Source of the DNA: Rummeliibacillus pycnus_B
GTDB taxonomy: Bacteria; Bacillota; Bacilli; Bacillales_A; Planococcaceae
NCBI RefSeq assembly: GCF_050459865.1
Contig: NZ_JBCMNM010000105.1
Coordinates: forward strand, 1 to 17,711
Direction of reading: 5' to 3'
DNA: 17,711 nucleotides
The translations under genes and the position numbers were made by a program. Positions 1-8,626 of this stretch are shown here, in pieces; the stretch's first letter is position 1, and every line of letters starts with the position of its first letter. Below the pieces are notes generated by a model. It did no database searches. It saw nothing but the letters and a program-made list of their open reading frames with translations, and was not told the origin of the DNA.

Positions 1-373
1 TATTCAGTTGTGCTTTTTTTTGTAGAATTTTTAGGATTTGTTGCTCTTGATTTATGAATATATTTTGTTAGTTCTATACTAGCTGTTAGGATATTCATAC
101 AATTTTTAGTAAAAAGCAGTAGTGAGTGGTGGTGAATGTTACGACACTCCTGACGAAAAACTGGCAGCTAAGATCTCGTAGTGAAAATTTTTTTGAGACG
201 AAGCTCGGTAAATTTTTCATTCGCGACAAGTAACCGTACATGCACCGAAAACGTTTCTTACCCTAACATTGATATAGAACTATTTTGTAAAGCAATTTTT
301 GTTGTAGAAAAATTCCCAAAAGAATACAGTTATAATAAAGGAAAATTTGTACAAAATGAAAGGGGTATTGAAA
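1..373. other. Gene-poor left edge with hairpins
   Basis: I see no convincing gene here. The reading frame from 181 has no ribosome binding site and an implausible composition. Visible structure: GAGTG at 124-128 can pair with CACTC at 145-149, and an imperfect hairpin spans about 182-220 (GAAAATTTTTTTGAG against CTCGGTAAATTTTTC). GCGACAAGTAACCG at 223-236 resembles the stem-loop repeats found at 12319-12381. A TATAAT at 331-336 could be the -10 of the next gene, but I find no good -35 at the right distance. By analogy with B. subtilis, an rRNA operon could lie to the left; that is inference only. Confidence 0.5.
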
Positions 374-850
374 ATGCAAAATATTTATGATTTTACAGTG
401 CAAAAAATAAATGGTGAGCAACAATCATTGAAGGAATATGAAGGACATCCATTACTAATCGTTAATACAGCTAGCAAATGCGGATTTACCCCACAGTTTA
501 AAGAATTACAAGAGTTATATGAGAAATATAAAAATCAGGGATTTACTATTCTGGGCTTCCCTTGCAGTCAATTTAATAATCAGGAGTTCGCTAATATTGA
601 TGAGACAGCGGCTTATTGCCAAAAGAATTACGATGTCCAATTTCCTATGTTTGCCAAGATAGATGTTAAAGGTGAAAAGTCATCACCACTGTTTAAATTC
701 CTTGTCTCAGAAAAGAAAGGACTTTTTACAGAAAGTATTAAATGGAATTTTACTAAATTCTTGGTTAGTTCAAATGGTCATGTTATAGCAAGATATGCTC
801 CACAAACTTCCCCAACAAAAATTGAAAATGATTTAAGAACCTTATTATAA
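374..850 (+). CDS. bsaA: Glutathione peroxidase-like thiol peroxidase
   Basis: A 158-residue protein of the glutathione peroxidase family, close in length to the B. subtilis BsaA type. Family motifs are in order: NTASKCGFTPQ with the peroxidatic Cys36, LGFPCSQF (Cys64), Gln70 and the KWNFTKFL block that supplies the catalytic Trp and Asn. Cys82 (in AAYCQKNY) sits where the resolving Cys of plant and bacterial enzymes lies, so it is probably thioredoxin-dependent rather than glutathione-dependent; the peroxidatic residue is Cys, not selenocysteine. It is expected to be cytosolic and to reduce hydroperoxides. I chose ATG 374 because AAAGGGG at 359-365 sits 8 bases upstream; in-frame TTG 347 and ATG 356 lack such a site. 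It stands alone before guaB, which has its own promoter, and no terminator is obvious between them. Confidence 0.93.
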   Translation: MQNIYDFTVQKINGEQQSLKEYEGHPLLIVNTASKCGFTPQFKELQELYEKYKNQGFTILGFPCSQFNNQEFANIDETAAYCQKNYDVQFPMFAKIDVKGEKSSPLFKFLVSEKKGLFTESIKWNFTKFLVSSNGHVIARYAPQTSPTKIENDLRTLL

Positions 851-886
851 AGAAAAATCTAAATAATCTTACTTATTCTAGTTCCC

Positions 887-915
887 TTGACAAGTAAACG
901 CATACGTTGTTAATC
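887..915 (+). promoter_or_regulatory. Probable sigma-A promoter of guaB
   Basis: A perfect -35 TTGACA (887-892) is followed after 16-17 bases by a weak -10 (GTTAAT or TTAATC, 909-915). A small palindrome AACG-CATA-CGTT lies in the spacer. The -35 is convincing; the -10 is poor, so the exact start site is uncertain. Confidence 0.5.
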
Positions 916-953
916 TTACAAATAATATATTTTTTATAGGAGGAGTTCAAGAA

Positions 954-2420
954 ATGTGGGAAACGAAATTTGCCAAAGAAGGTTTGACATTTGATGATGT
1001 ACTGCTTGTACCAGCACATTCTGAAGTATTACCGAAAGAAGTAGACTTATCCATTAATTTAACATCAAAGATTAAATTAAACATCCCTGTTATTAGTGCT
1101 GGTATGGATACAGTAACAGAAGCAACAATGGCCATTGCAATGGCACGTCAAGGTGGCTTGGGAATTATTCATAAAAATATGAGTATTGAAGAACAGGCTG
1201 AAAATGTTGAAAAAGTTAAACGTTCTGAAAATGGTGTAATTACGAATCCGTTTTTCTTAACACCTTCTCACCAAGTATTTGACGCAGAACATTTAATGGG
1301 TAAATACCGTATTTCAGGTGTCCCAATTGTGAACAATATGGAGGACCAAAAATTAGTAGGTATTATTACAAACCGTGATCTACGTTTTGTTCAAGATTAC
1401 TCTATTATGATTGATGATGTGATGACGAAAGAAGACTTAATCACAGCTCCTGTTGGAACAACATTAGATGAAGCTGAAAAAATGCTTCAACAATACAAGA
1501 TTGAAAAACTTCCTATTGTTGACGAAGACGGTGTTTTGACAGGATTAATCACTATTAAAGACATTGAAAAAGTAATGGAATATCCAAACGCGGCAAAAGA
1601 TGAACTTGGACGTTTACTTGTAGGTGCTGCTGTAGGTGTAACAAAAGATTCAATGTATCGTATAGAAAAATTAGTTGAAGCACAAGTTGATGTAATCGTA
1701 ATTGATACAGCTCACGGCCACTCACAAGGCGTGTTAGAGCAGGTGAAAAATATTCGAGAAGCATACCCTGAGCTAACTATTATTGCAGGTAATGTGGCAA
1801 CAGCTGAAGCGACTAAGGCATTATATGAAGCTGGCGCAGATGTAGTAAAAGTTGGTATTGGACCTGGTTCTATTTGTACGACTCGTGTTGTAGCTGGTGT
1901 TGGTGTACCACAAATTACAGCTATATATGATTGTGCTACAGAAGCACGTCGCCAAGGAAAAACAATCATTGCTGATGGCGGTATTAAATACTCAGGCGAT
2001 ATTGTAAAAGCATTGGCAGCTGGTGGACATGCAGTTATGTTGGGTAGCTTACTTGCAGGAACTTCTGAATCACCTGGAGAAACTGAAATCTTCCAAGGAC
2101 GCCGCTTCAAAGTATATCGCGGAATGGGTTCTGTTGCAGCAATGGAAAATGGCTCAAAAGATCGTTACTTCCAAGAAAATGCAAAAAAACTTGTTCCAGA
2201 AGGTATTGAAGGCCGTCTACCTTACAAAGGACCTTTAGCTGATACAATTCATCAATTACTTGGTGGTGTTCGTGCAGGTATGGGGTATTGTGGAACGAAA
2301 GATCTCCATGATTTACGTGAAAATGCACAATTTGTTCGAATGACTGGAGCTGGCTTAAAAGAAAGCCACCCACACGATGTACAAATTACGAAAGAAGCAC
2401 CAAATTATTCACTAGCATAA
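954..2420 (+). CDS. guaB: IMP dehydrogenase
   Basis: IMP dehydrogenase oxidises IMP to XMP with NAD+, the committed step of guanine nucleotide synthesis, in the cytosol and normally as a tetramer. The 488-residue length is standard. The N-terminal barrel segment has the LTFDDVLLVP signature; residues of roughly 95-205 form two CBS domains (ISGVPIV, IEKLPIV), which are regulatory modules in this family. The catalytic loop GPGSICTTR places the nucleophile at Cys308, and the mobile flap follows at RGMGSVAAM. The start is fixed by AGGAGG at 938-943, ten bases before the ATG. It has its own promoter and a terminator 15 bases after the stop, so it is probably monocistronic. In B. subtilis guaB also lies next to dacA near the origin. 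Confidence 0.98.
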   Translation: MWETKFAKEGLTFDDVLLVPAHSEVLPKEVDLSINLTSKIKLNIPVISAGMDTVTEATMAIAMARQGGLGIIHKNMSIEEQAENVEKVKRSENGVITNPFFLTPSHQVFDAEHLMGKYRISGVPIVNNMEDQKLVGIITNRDLRFVQDYSIMIDDVMTKEDLITAPVGTTLDEAEKMLQQYKIEKLPIVDEDGVLTGLITIKDIEKVMEYPNAAKDELGRLLVGAAVGVTKDSMYRIEKLVEAQVDVIVIDTAHGHSQGVLEQVKNIREAYPELTIIAGNVATAEATKALYEAGADVVKVGIGPGSICTTRVVAGVGVPQITAIYDCATEARRQGKTIIADGGIKYSGDIVKALAAGGHAVMLGSLLAGTSESPGETEIFQGRRFKVYRGMGSVAAMENGSKDRYFQENAKKLVPEGIEGRLPYKGPLADTIHQLLGGVRAGMGYCGTKDLHDLRENAQFVRMTGAGLKESHPHDVQITKEAPNYSLA

Positions 2421-2434
2421 GATTGTATCTTTAG

Positions 2435-2478
2435 CACTCTTTTCGCAACTATTTATGAAGCGGAAAGAGTGTTTTTTT
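2435..2478 (+). terminator. Terminator of guaB
   Basis: A 12-bp stem CACTCTTTTCGC (2435-2446) pairs with GCGGAAAGAGTG (2460-2471) with one wobble pair, followed by seven T (2472-2478). This is a classic intrinsic terminator. Confidence 0.93.
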
Positions 2479-2489
2479 ATATCCGATGG

Positions 2490-2516
2490 TTGAGACCCCT
2501 AGTTCTATGTTAAAAT
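2490..2516 (+). promoter_or_regulatory. Promoter of dacA
   Basis: A TTGAGA-like -35 (2490-2495) lies 15 bases before TAAAAT (2511-2516), which has a TG one base ahead (extended -10: TGTTAAAAT). Transcription would start near 2522, which rules out an ATG at 2515 as the dacA start. Confidence 0.5.
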
Positions 2517-2541
2517 GAGCGTGATAAGTCTATACATAGAT

Positions 2542-2546
2542 GGAGG
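2542..2546 (+). promoter_or_regulatory. Ribosome binding site deciding the dacA start
   Basis: GGAGG lies 7 bases before GTG 2554. There is no such site before ATG 2515, which also overlaps the -10 element. Confidence 0.85.
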
Positions 2547-2553
2547 TAAAATA

Positions 2554-3849
2554 GTGAAGACATCAAGAAAAAGCAAAATTTTTAGCATTATGATTGCTGT
2601 TGTTCTTATGTTTAGCATGTTTGCAATATTACCAGCAGGAAATACAGCAAGTGCTGCTGATAATCTAGGTTTGCATGCAAAAGCGGCAATCTTAATTGAT
2701 GCTGATTCAGGTAAGATTTTGTATGAAAAAAATGCTAACCAACCACTTGGAATTGCTAGTATGTCAAAAATGTTGACTGAGTATATTCTGTTAGATGCAA
2801 TTGATGCTGGAAAAGTTAAATGGGATCAAAAGTATAAAGTCTCAGAATATGCTTATAAAATTTCACAAGATCGTGCATTAAGTAATGTTCCATTACGTGC
2901 AGATGGCGAATATACAATTAAAGAGTTATATGAAGCAATGGCTATTTACTCTGCTAACGCTGCTACCATTGCGATCGCTGAAACTATTGCAGGATCCGAA
3001 ACAGAATTTTTAACATTAATGAACAAGAAAGCAAAAGAACTTGGCTTAAAAGATTATCATTTTGTAAATGCTACAGGTCTTAACAATGAACAATTGCAAG
3101 GTATGCAACCACAAGGCACATCAAAAAATGATGAAAATAAAATGCCAGCAAAATCTGTAGCACGTCTTGCGTATCATTTATTGAAAGATCATCCTGAAGT
3201 ATTAAAAACTTCAAGTATTCCTAGAAAAACATTCCGTGAAGGTACTGATGATGCTATTAAAATGGATAACTGGAACTTTATGTTGCCAGGGCTTGTCTCT
3301 GAGTATAAAGGAGTCGATGGCCTTAAAACAGGTACTACAGATTATGCGGGACAATGTTTCACAGGTACAGCTAAACGTAATGATACTCGCTTAATAGCTG
3401 TTGTTATGCATGCAGAAGGACCACAACATATTGCACGTTTCAATGCGGCACGTACATTATTTGACTACGGATTTGGTCAATTTACAACTGAGGAAATTGT
3501 ACCAGCAGGCTATTCATTTAAAAATCAAAAAACAATACCAGTTAAAGATGGTAAAGAAAAGAACGTTAAAGTTGCAACAAAAGATGCTGTTTCCATGATG
3601 GTTAAAACAACTGAAGCAGATGACTACCAAGCAAAACTAGTATTAGATAAAAAATCATTAACTGCCCCTTCTAAAAAGGGAACAGTTGTTGGACATGTAG
3701 AAATCAATAAAAAATCTGGCAAAGATTATGGATTTATTGATGGATCAGTGAGTGGTGCAGATGTTGTAACTACAGCAACTGTAGAAAAAGCAAGTTGGTT
3801 ATCATTAACTTTCAATAAAATCGGCCATTTCATCACTGGATTATTTTAG
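2554..3849 (+). CDS. dacA: D-alanyl-D-alanine carboxypeptidase PBP5
   Basis: A low-molecular-weight penicillin-binding protein (peptidase family S11) that removes the terminal D-Ala from peptidoglycan stem peptides, limiting cross-linking. From GTG 2554 it has 431 residues: a signal peptide with a basic start (KTSRKSK), a hydrophobic core and a probable cleavage after TASA (about residue 34). The active-site triad is complete: SMSK (Ser69, Lys72), SAN (133-135) and KTG (258-260). A PBP5-type C-terminal beta domain follows, and the last 20 or so residues (WLSLTFNKIGHFITGLF) look like the amphipathic helix that anchors PBP5 to the outer face of the membrane. It has its own promoter and terminator, hence is monocistronic. 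The GTG start is supported by the ribosome binding site and the promoter position. Confidence 0.96.
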   Translation: MKTSRKSKIFSIMIAVVLMFSMFAILPAGNTASAADNLGLHAKAAILIDADSGKILYEKNANQPLGIASMSKMLTEYILLDAIDAGKVKWDQKYKVSEYAYKISQDRALSNVPLRADGEYTIKELYEAMAIYSANAATIAIAETIAGSETEFLTLMNKKAKELGLKDYHFVNATGLNNEQLQGMQPQGTSKNDENKMPAKSVARLAYHLLKDHPEVLKTSSIPRKTFREGTDDAIKMDNWNFMLPGLVSEYKGVDGLKTGTTDYAGQCFTGTAKRNDTRLIAVVMHAEGPQHIARFNAARTLFDYGFGQFTTEEIVPAGYSFKNQKTIPVKDGKEKNVKVATKDAVSMMVKTTEADDYQAKLVLDKKSLTAPSKKGTVVGHVEINKKSGKDYGFIDGSVSGADVVTTATVEKASWLSLTFNKIGHFITGLF

Positions 3850-3863
3850 TAATATAAGAAATT

Positions 3864-3897
3864 AAAAAGGATTGGCTATATTGCCAATCCTTTTTTT
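3864..3897. terminator. Bidirectional terminator, dacA / MocR-type regulator
   Basis: The perfect stem GGATTGGC (3869-3876) / GCCAATCC (3883-3890) is flanked by A5 on the left and T7 on the right. It therefore has a U-tract in both directions and can end dacA from the left and the minus-strand regulator from the right. It abuts the stop codon of the minus-strand gene (3896-3898). Confidence 0.92.
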
Positions 3898-5305
3898 ATG
3901 ATTTCTCAATCCCCCAGCAATTCATTAGCTGTTGAATAGCTTTTGGAATCTCCTCTTCCACCAATCCCCCAAAACCAAGTAAAAATTGATCTTCTCGATT
4001 TTGTACTGTAGGGGCTAGCGTATATTCTTTAATAGGTGTAATACGTATTCCTTGTTGTAAGGCAATGTAGCTTAATGTAGTTGCATTCATCTCATGTTTT
4101 ACTGACAAAATAACATGCATTCCAGCTTGCTCACCAGAAATGGTAACGATAGGAGCATATGGAGAAAGTGCATGCGTCAATTTTTCTAACTTTTTCCGGT
4201 AAATTTTTCGCATTCGATTTAAATGTTTAGAAAAATGTCCATCTCTCATAAATTGTGCCAAAATATGTTGCTCGAAACGTGGAACTGTAGATGTGTAGTA
4301 TGTGAACATATTATGATATTTGGATAATAATTTTTTTGGTAAAACAAAATAGGCCATCCTTAAAGAGGGCATTAATGATTTAGAAAAAGTACTGATATAA
4401 ATAACTGTATCTCTATGATCCATGCCTTGTAGTGAAGCAATTGGTTTGCCAATATAGCGGAATTCACTATCATAATCATCTTCAATAATAAATCGTGTCT
4501 TATCTTGCGCAGCCCAATTTAATAGTTGAGAGCGGCGAGAAGCTGAAAGAACAGCACCTGTTGGAAATTGATGTGATGGTGTGACATAAGAAATATTTGC
4601 ATTTGAGTGTTCGAGTTGCTGAATCTGCATGCCATCTTCATCAACCTCAATCGGGACTACTTTTTGGTTGTATTGATTAAAAACATGATGGGTTAATGTA
4701 TAGCCCGGGTTTTCAATAGCATACTGGTTGTCTTCTCCTAAGAGCTTCATAATCATAGGCAGAAGCTGTTCAGTTCCAGAGCCTAATACAATCTGTTCAG
4801 GAGAGCATAGAACGCCTCTTGATTGATATAAATAGCTTGCAATTTGTTCGCGCAATTCCAGTTCACCTTGCGCAGAGCCGATTAGCAATAATTCCTTTTC
4901 ATGATAATCAATCGCATCTTTTGCATATTTGCGCCAAGTAGCAAAAGGGAAAGACGATGTATCAATTTTACCAGGGTTAAAATCAATTAAAATTTGGCGT
5001 TCAGAATGGTCTTCAAACACTCTATGAGGAATCGTCTTCTCTACATAGGCTAGCTCTTCAATTGCTTCAACAAAGAAGCCTACACGCGATTTTGAAGTAA
5101 TATATCCCTCTGCTATTAACTGTGAATATGCAAACTCAACGGTTGTTTGACTAATTGATAAAAATTCTGCGAGTTTTCGTTTTGAAGGAAGCTTTGAATT
5201 GACAGCAATAGTACCTTCTATAATGCCCTTTTTTATTTCTTCATAAAGCTGTTCGTATAGCGGTGTTGATGAATCTTTTTCTAATTGAATCATAAGCATA
5301 TCCAT
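3896..5305 (-). CDS. pdxR: MocR/GntR-family regulator, probable PdxR
   Basis: A 469-residue fusion of an N-terminal GntR winged helix-turn-helix (about residues 10-78: PLYEQLYEEIKKGI, KLPSKRKLAEFLSISQTTVE) with a class-I aminotransferase fold. The aminotransferase part has the pyridoxal-phosphate motifs EDDYDSEFRY (275-284) and STFSKSLMPSLRM, with the probable PLP-binding Lys309. This is the MocR architecture, in which PLP acts as the sensed ligand. It is divergent from pdxS-pdxT, the arrangement known for PdxR in Listeria and B. clausii, where PdxR controls PLP synthase and itself. The regulator role is therefore inference from context; a related MocR member (GabR-like) is the alternative. 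The start is ATG 5305, chosen because GGAGGG lies 7 bases upstream; the longer in-frame start (5332) has none. B. subtilis lacks a regulator at this locus. Confidence 0.9.
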   Translation of the reverse strand: MDMLMIQLEKDSSTPLYEQLYEEIKKGIIEGTIAVNSKLPSKRKLAEFLSISQTTVEFAYSQLIAEGYITSKSRVGFFVEAIEELAYVEKTIPHRVFEDHSERQILIDFNPGKIDTSSFPFATWRKYAKDAIDYHEKELLLIGSAQGELELREQIASYLYQSRGVLCSPEQIVLGSGTEQLLPMIMKLLGEDNQYAIENPGYTLTHHVFNQYNQKVVPIEVDEDGMQIQQLEHSNANISYVTPSHQFPTGAVLSASRRSQLLNWAAQDKTRFIIEDDYDSEFRYIGKPIASLQGMDHRDTVIYISTFSKSLMPSLRMAYFVLPKKLLSKYHNMFTYYTSTVPRFEQHILAQFMRDGHFSKHLNRMRKIYRKKLEKLTHALSPYAPIVTISGEQAGMHVILSVKHEMNATTLSYIALQQGIRITPIKEYTLAPTVQNREDQFLLGFGGLVEEEIPKAIQQLMNCWGIEKS

Positions 5306-5322
5306 AAAATCGCCCTCCAAAA

Positions 5323-5370
5323 AACTGACCATTTTAAAAATCGAAGAACTGAATCTTTTTATATGGTCAA
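5323..5370. promoter_or_regulatory. Candidate PdxR operator
   Basis: In the 109-base spacer between the divergent genes, TGACCAT (5326-5332) and ATGGTCA (5363-5369) form a perfect 7-bp inverted repeat with centres 37 bases apart, and the similarity continues into the flanks. AACTGA also occurs as a direct repeat (5323-5328 and 5347-5352). The left arm lies close to the regulator's translation start and the right arm upstream of pdxS, fitting autorepression plus pdxS activation. Binding is inferred. Confidence 0.5.
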
Positions 5371-5377
5371 TTTTCTT

Positions 5378-5383
5378 TATACT
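5378..5383 (+). promoter_or_regulatory. Possible -10 element of pdxST
   Basis: TATACT is a good -10 match, but the 17-base-upstream position (CTTTTT) is a poor -35. A weak -35 would suit a promoter needing an activator. CATACT at 5389-5394 is an alternative. Confidence 0.35.
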
Positions 5384-5414
5384 TACATCATACTAGTTTT
5401 TAGGAGGGAAATAA

Positions 5415-6302
<888 letters not shown>

Positions 6303-6303
6303 T

Positions 6304-6894
6304 ATGGTGAAAATTGGTGTATTGGCGTTACAAGGAGCTGTTCGTGAGCATATTAAGGCAATTGAAGCAGTTGGTGCAAAAGCTATAGCTGTTAAACATA
6401 AGGAAGAACTTAATAGTTTAGATGGGCTAGTACTACCAGGTGGGGAAAGCACTACAATGAGAAAACTGATAGACCGTTATGATATGATGCCGGCATTACG
6501 ATTATTTGCTACATCGGGAAAGCCTATGTTTGGCACATGTGCAGGGTTAATTCTTCTAGCGAATAAGCTTAATGATTATGATGACCCTCATATTGGTGTG
6601 ATGAATGTTGAAGTAAAACGTAATTCATTTGGACGCCAAGTCGATAGCTTTGAGGCACTACTTTATTTAAAAGGTATCGGAGCGGATTTCCCAGCAGTAT
6701 TTATCCGAGCGCCCCATATTGTAAATGTTGGAGAAGGTGTAGATGTCTTAGGTGAGTATGATGGTCGAATAGTACTTGCACGAGACGGTCAATTTCTTGG
6801 ATGCTCTTTTCATCCAGAATTAACAGAAGATACACGCATTATGGAATATTTCGTTCATATGGTAAAGGAAAGTAAGCGTTCAATACTTGCGTAA
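6304..6894 (+). CDS. pdxT: Pyridoxal 5'-phosphate synthase, glutaminase subunit
   Basis: PdxT (YaaE/SNO) hydrolyses glutamine and channels ammonia to PdxS. The 196-residue length equals that of the B. subtilis protein. The class-I glutaminase triad is intact: Cys79 (GTCAGL), His170 and Glu172 (HPELT). The LPGGEST loop (44-50) that forms the oxyanion region is also present. ATG 6304 lies one base after the pdxS stop codon; only a weak GAGG (6292-6295), inside pdxS, precedes it, so translational coupling to pdxS is likely. An in-frame ATG at 6265 lies inside pdxS and would add 13 unrelated residues, so I rejected it. No terminator is visible between pdxT and the T-box leader of serS. Confidence 0.97.
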   Translation: MVKIGVLALQGAVREHIKAIEAVGAKAIAVKHKEELNSLDGLVLPGGESTTMRKLIDRYDMMPALRLFATSGKPMFGTCAGLILLANKLNDYDDPHIGVMNVEVKRNSFGRQVDSFEALLYLKGIGADFPAVFIRAPHIVNVGEGVDVLGEYDGRIVLARDGQFLGCSFHPELTEDTRIMEYFVHMVKESKRSILA

Positions 6895-6931
6895 CTCCAG
6901 AATGTATTGTAAAGTATGGGTAACTTAAAAT

Positions 6932-7165
6932 TTAACACGATGATGGGAAGTAGTAGCGAGTACGTTTTTTTTAGAGAGTCGACGGTTGGTGAAAGTCGGT
7001 AAAAGCGCTTGTGAATCCGTCCTGGAGTTGCTCAGCTGAATGTATAGTAGGTTGTAGCCGGTTATAAAGCCGTTATGAAACAAGAGGATTAGATATTTAA
7101 TCTAATCAATTAGGGTGGCAACGCGGGTATGCTCTCGTCCCTTTCATGGGGATGAGGGCTTTTTT
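6932..7165 (+). promoter_or_regulatory. Serine T-box riboswitch upstream of serS
   Basis: A tRNA-sensing leader. The near-invariant T-box AGGGTGGCAACGCGGG is at 7112-7127. Its TGGC can pair with the GCCA 3' end of an uncharged tRNA-Ser with discriminator G. Before it, GATTAGAT (7087-7094) and ATCTAATC (7100-7107) form a perfect stem III. On the 3' side of stem I, GTGAATCCGTCC presents TCC (7016-7018) as the serine specifier codon, read by tRNA-Ser(GGA). A competing terminator follows. Uncharged tRNA-Ser is expected to stabilise the antiterminator and switch serS on. The left boundary is approximate, and I found no clear promoter between pdxT and the leader. Confidence 0.93.
7131..7165 (+). 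terminator. T-box-controlled terminator
   Basis: GCTCTCGTCCC (7131-7141) pairs with GGGGATGAGGGC (7148-7159) with wobble pairs, followed by T6 (7160-7165). The left arm can alternatively pair with the T-box to form the antiterminator. Confidence 0.9.
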
Positions 7166-7235
7166 GTGTTCACTTTAATTTTTCTTACAAGAAACTACTT
7201 CTCTAAAATCGAATATACAATTGGAGGAATTGAAT

Positions 7236-8522
7236 ATGTTAGACATTAAACGTGTTCGTGCAAACTATGCGGAAATTAAAGAAAAATTATCTCACCGTAA
7301 TGAAGATCTTGGTACAATTGACCATTTTGAAGAATGGGACCAACTACGCCGTGATTTAATCGCTAAAACAGAAGTATTAAAAGCAGAACGAAACAAAGCT
7401 TCTGAAGCAATCGCTGTGAAGAAACGTAACAAAGAAAATGCTGATGAAGATATCGCTAACATGCGTGCTGTAAATGATGAAATCAAAAAATTAGATGCTG
7501 AATTAAATGAAGTTGAAGCTAAATTTAATGATATGATGATGCGTTTGCCAAATATTGCCCATGAAAGTGTACCTGTTGGTAATTCAGAAGATGATAATCA
7601 AGAGGAATACAAATGGGGTGAAGTTCCAGAATTTGATTTTGAAATTAAACCTCACTGGGATCTTGGAACAGATCTTGGCATGATTGACTTTGAACGTGCT
7701 GGTAAAGTAACAGGTAGCCGTTTCGTATTCTACCGCGGTTTAGGTGCTCGACTTGAACGCGCATTGTGGAATTTCATGATGGACCTTCATGCTGATAAAC
7801 ATGGTTATGAAGAAATGTTACCACCTTATATGGCAAACCGTGCAAGCTTAACAGGTACTGGTCAACTTCCAAAATTTGAAGAAGATGCATTCTTAGTTGA
7901 AGAACCAGATTATTTCTTAATTCCAACTGCTGAAGTACCAGTAACAAACTTCTACCGTGATGAAATTCTTGATGGGGCAAAACTTCCGCAAGCATTTACA
8001 GCATTTAGTGCATGTTTCCGTTCAGAAGCAGGCTCTGCAGGTCGTGATACACGTGGTTTAATCCGCCAACACCAATTTAACAAAGTAGAACTTGTACGCT
8101 TTGTTAAACCTGAAGATTCTTATGATGAATTAGAAAAATTGACTAGCCATGCTGAAGAAGTTCTTCAGTTGTTAGGCTTACCATATCGAAAATTAAAAAT
8201 GTGTACTGCTGATCTTGGCTTCACAGCTGCGAAAAAATATGACTTAGAAGTTTGGATTCCAGCTCAAAATATGTACCGTGAAATTTCTTCTTGCTCTAAC
8301 TTTGAAGATTTCCAAGCGCGTCGTGCGAATGTCCGTTTTCGTCGCGAACCAGGTGCTAAACCAGAGTATGTGCACACACTAAATGGTTCAGGTCTTGCTG
8401 TAGGCCGTACAGTTGCAGCAATTTTAGAAAACTATCAACAAGCTGATGGAAGCGTGAAAATTCCTGAGGTATTAGTACCATATATGGGTGGTATTGAAGT
8501 AATCCAAGCTCCAGCTAAATAA
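7236..8522 (+). CDS. serS: Seryl-tRNA synthetase
   Basis: A class-II aminoacyl-tRNA synthetase that charges tRNA-Ser with serine (and serves selenocysteine tRNA in organisms that have it). It has 428 residues. Residues about 30-105 form the long antiparallel coiled coil that contacts the long variable arm of tRNA-Ser. The catalytic part carries the serine-binding TAEVP loop (231-235), motif 2 (FRSEAGSAGRDTRG and the following IRQHQF, about 261-281) and motif 3 (GSGLAVGRTVAAILENYQ, from 384, with Arg391). ATG 7236 is preceded by GGAGG (7223-7227) at 8 bases; a TTG at 7221 would place the ribosome binding site inside the gene. Expression is governed by the T-box leader, and a strong terminator follows. 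Confidence 0.98.
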   Translation: MLDIKRVRANYAEIKEKLSHRNEDLGTIDHFEEWDQLRRDLIAKTEVLKAERNKASEAIAVKKRNKENADEDIANMRAVNDEIKKLDAELNEVEAKFNDMMMRLPNIAHESVPVGNSEDDNQEEYKWGEVPEFDFEIKPHWDLGTDLGMIDFERAGKVTGSRFVFYRGLGARLERALWNFMMDLHADKHGYEEMLPPYMANRASLTGTGQLPKFEEDAFLVEEPDYFLIPTAEVPVTNFYRDEILDGAKLPQAFTAFSACFRSEAGSAGRDTRGLIRQHQFNKVELVRFVKPEDSYDELEKLTSHAEEVLQLLGLPYRKLKMCTADLGFTAAKKYDLEVWIPAQNMYREISSCSNFEDFQARRANVRFRREPGAKPEYVHTLNGSGLAVGRTVAAILENYQQADGSVKIPEVLVPYMGGIEVIQAPAK

Positions 8523-8538
8523 GTAGTCATTAATATTC

Positions 8539-8576
8539 AAAAGCGATTCACCTACTCAAAGGTGAATCGCTTTTTT
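8539..8576. terminator. Strong terminator after serS, probably bidirectional
   Basis: The 15-bp perfect stem AAAAGCGATTCACCT (8539-8553) / AGGTGAATCGCTTTT (8560-8574) has a six-base loop and T6 (8571-8576). Read from the minus strand it ends in a T4 run, so it may also stop tadA transcription. Confidence 0.95.
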
Positions 8577-8626
8577 GTACGATACATTTAAAAGTGTTTC
8601 CTATTTCACTATTCGTAAGTAACGGT

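Noticed and set aside
181..390. A 69-codon frame upstream of the peroxidase
   Set aside because: A GTG start without a ribosome site, covering a hairpin and a repeat core, with unlikely composition; it also overlaps the peroxidase start.
1712..2110. A 132-codon antisense frame inside guaB
   Set aside because: It is a shadow of the guaB reading frame with no ribosome site or family features.
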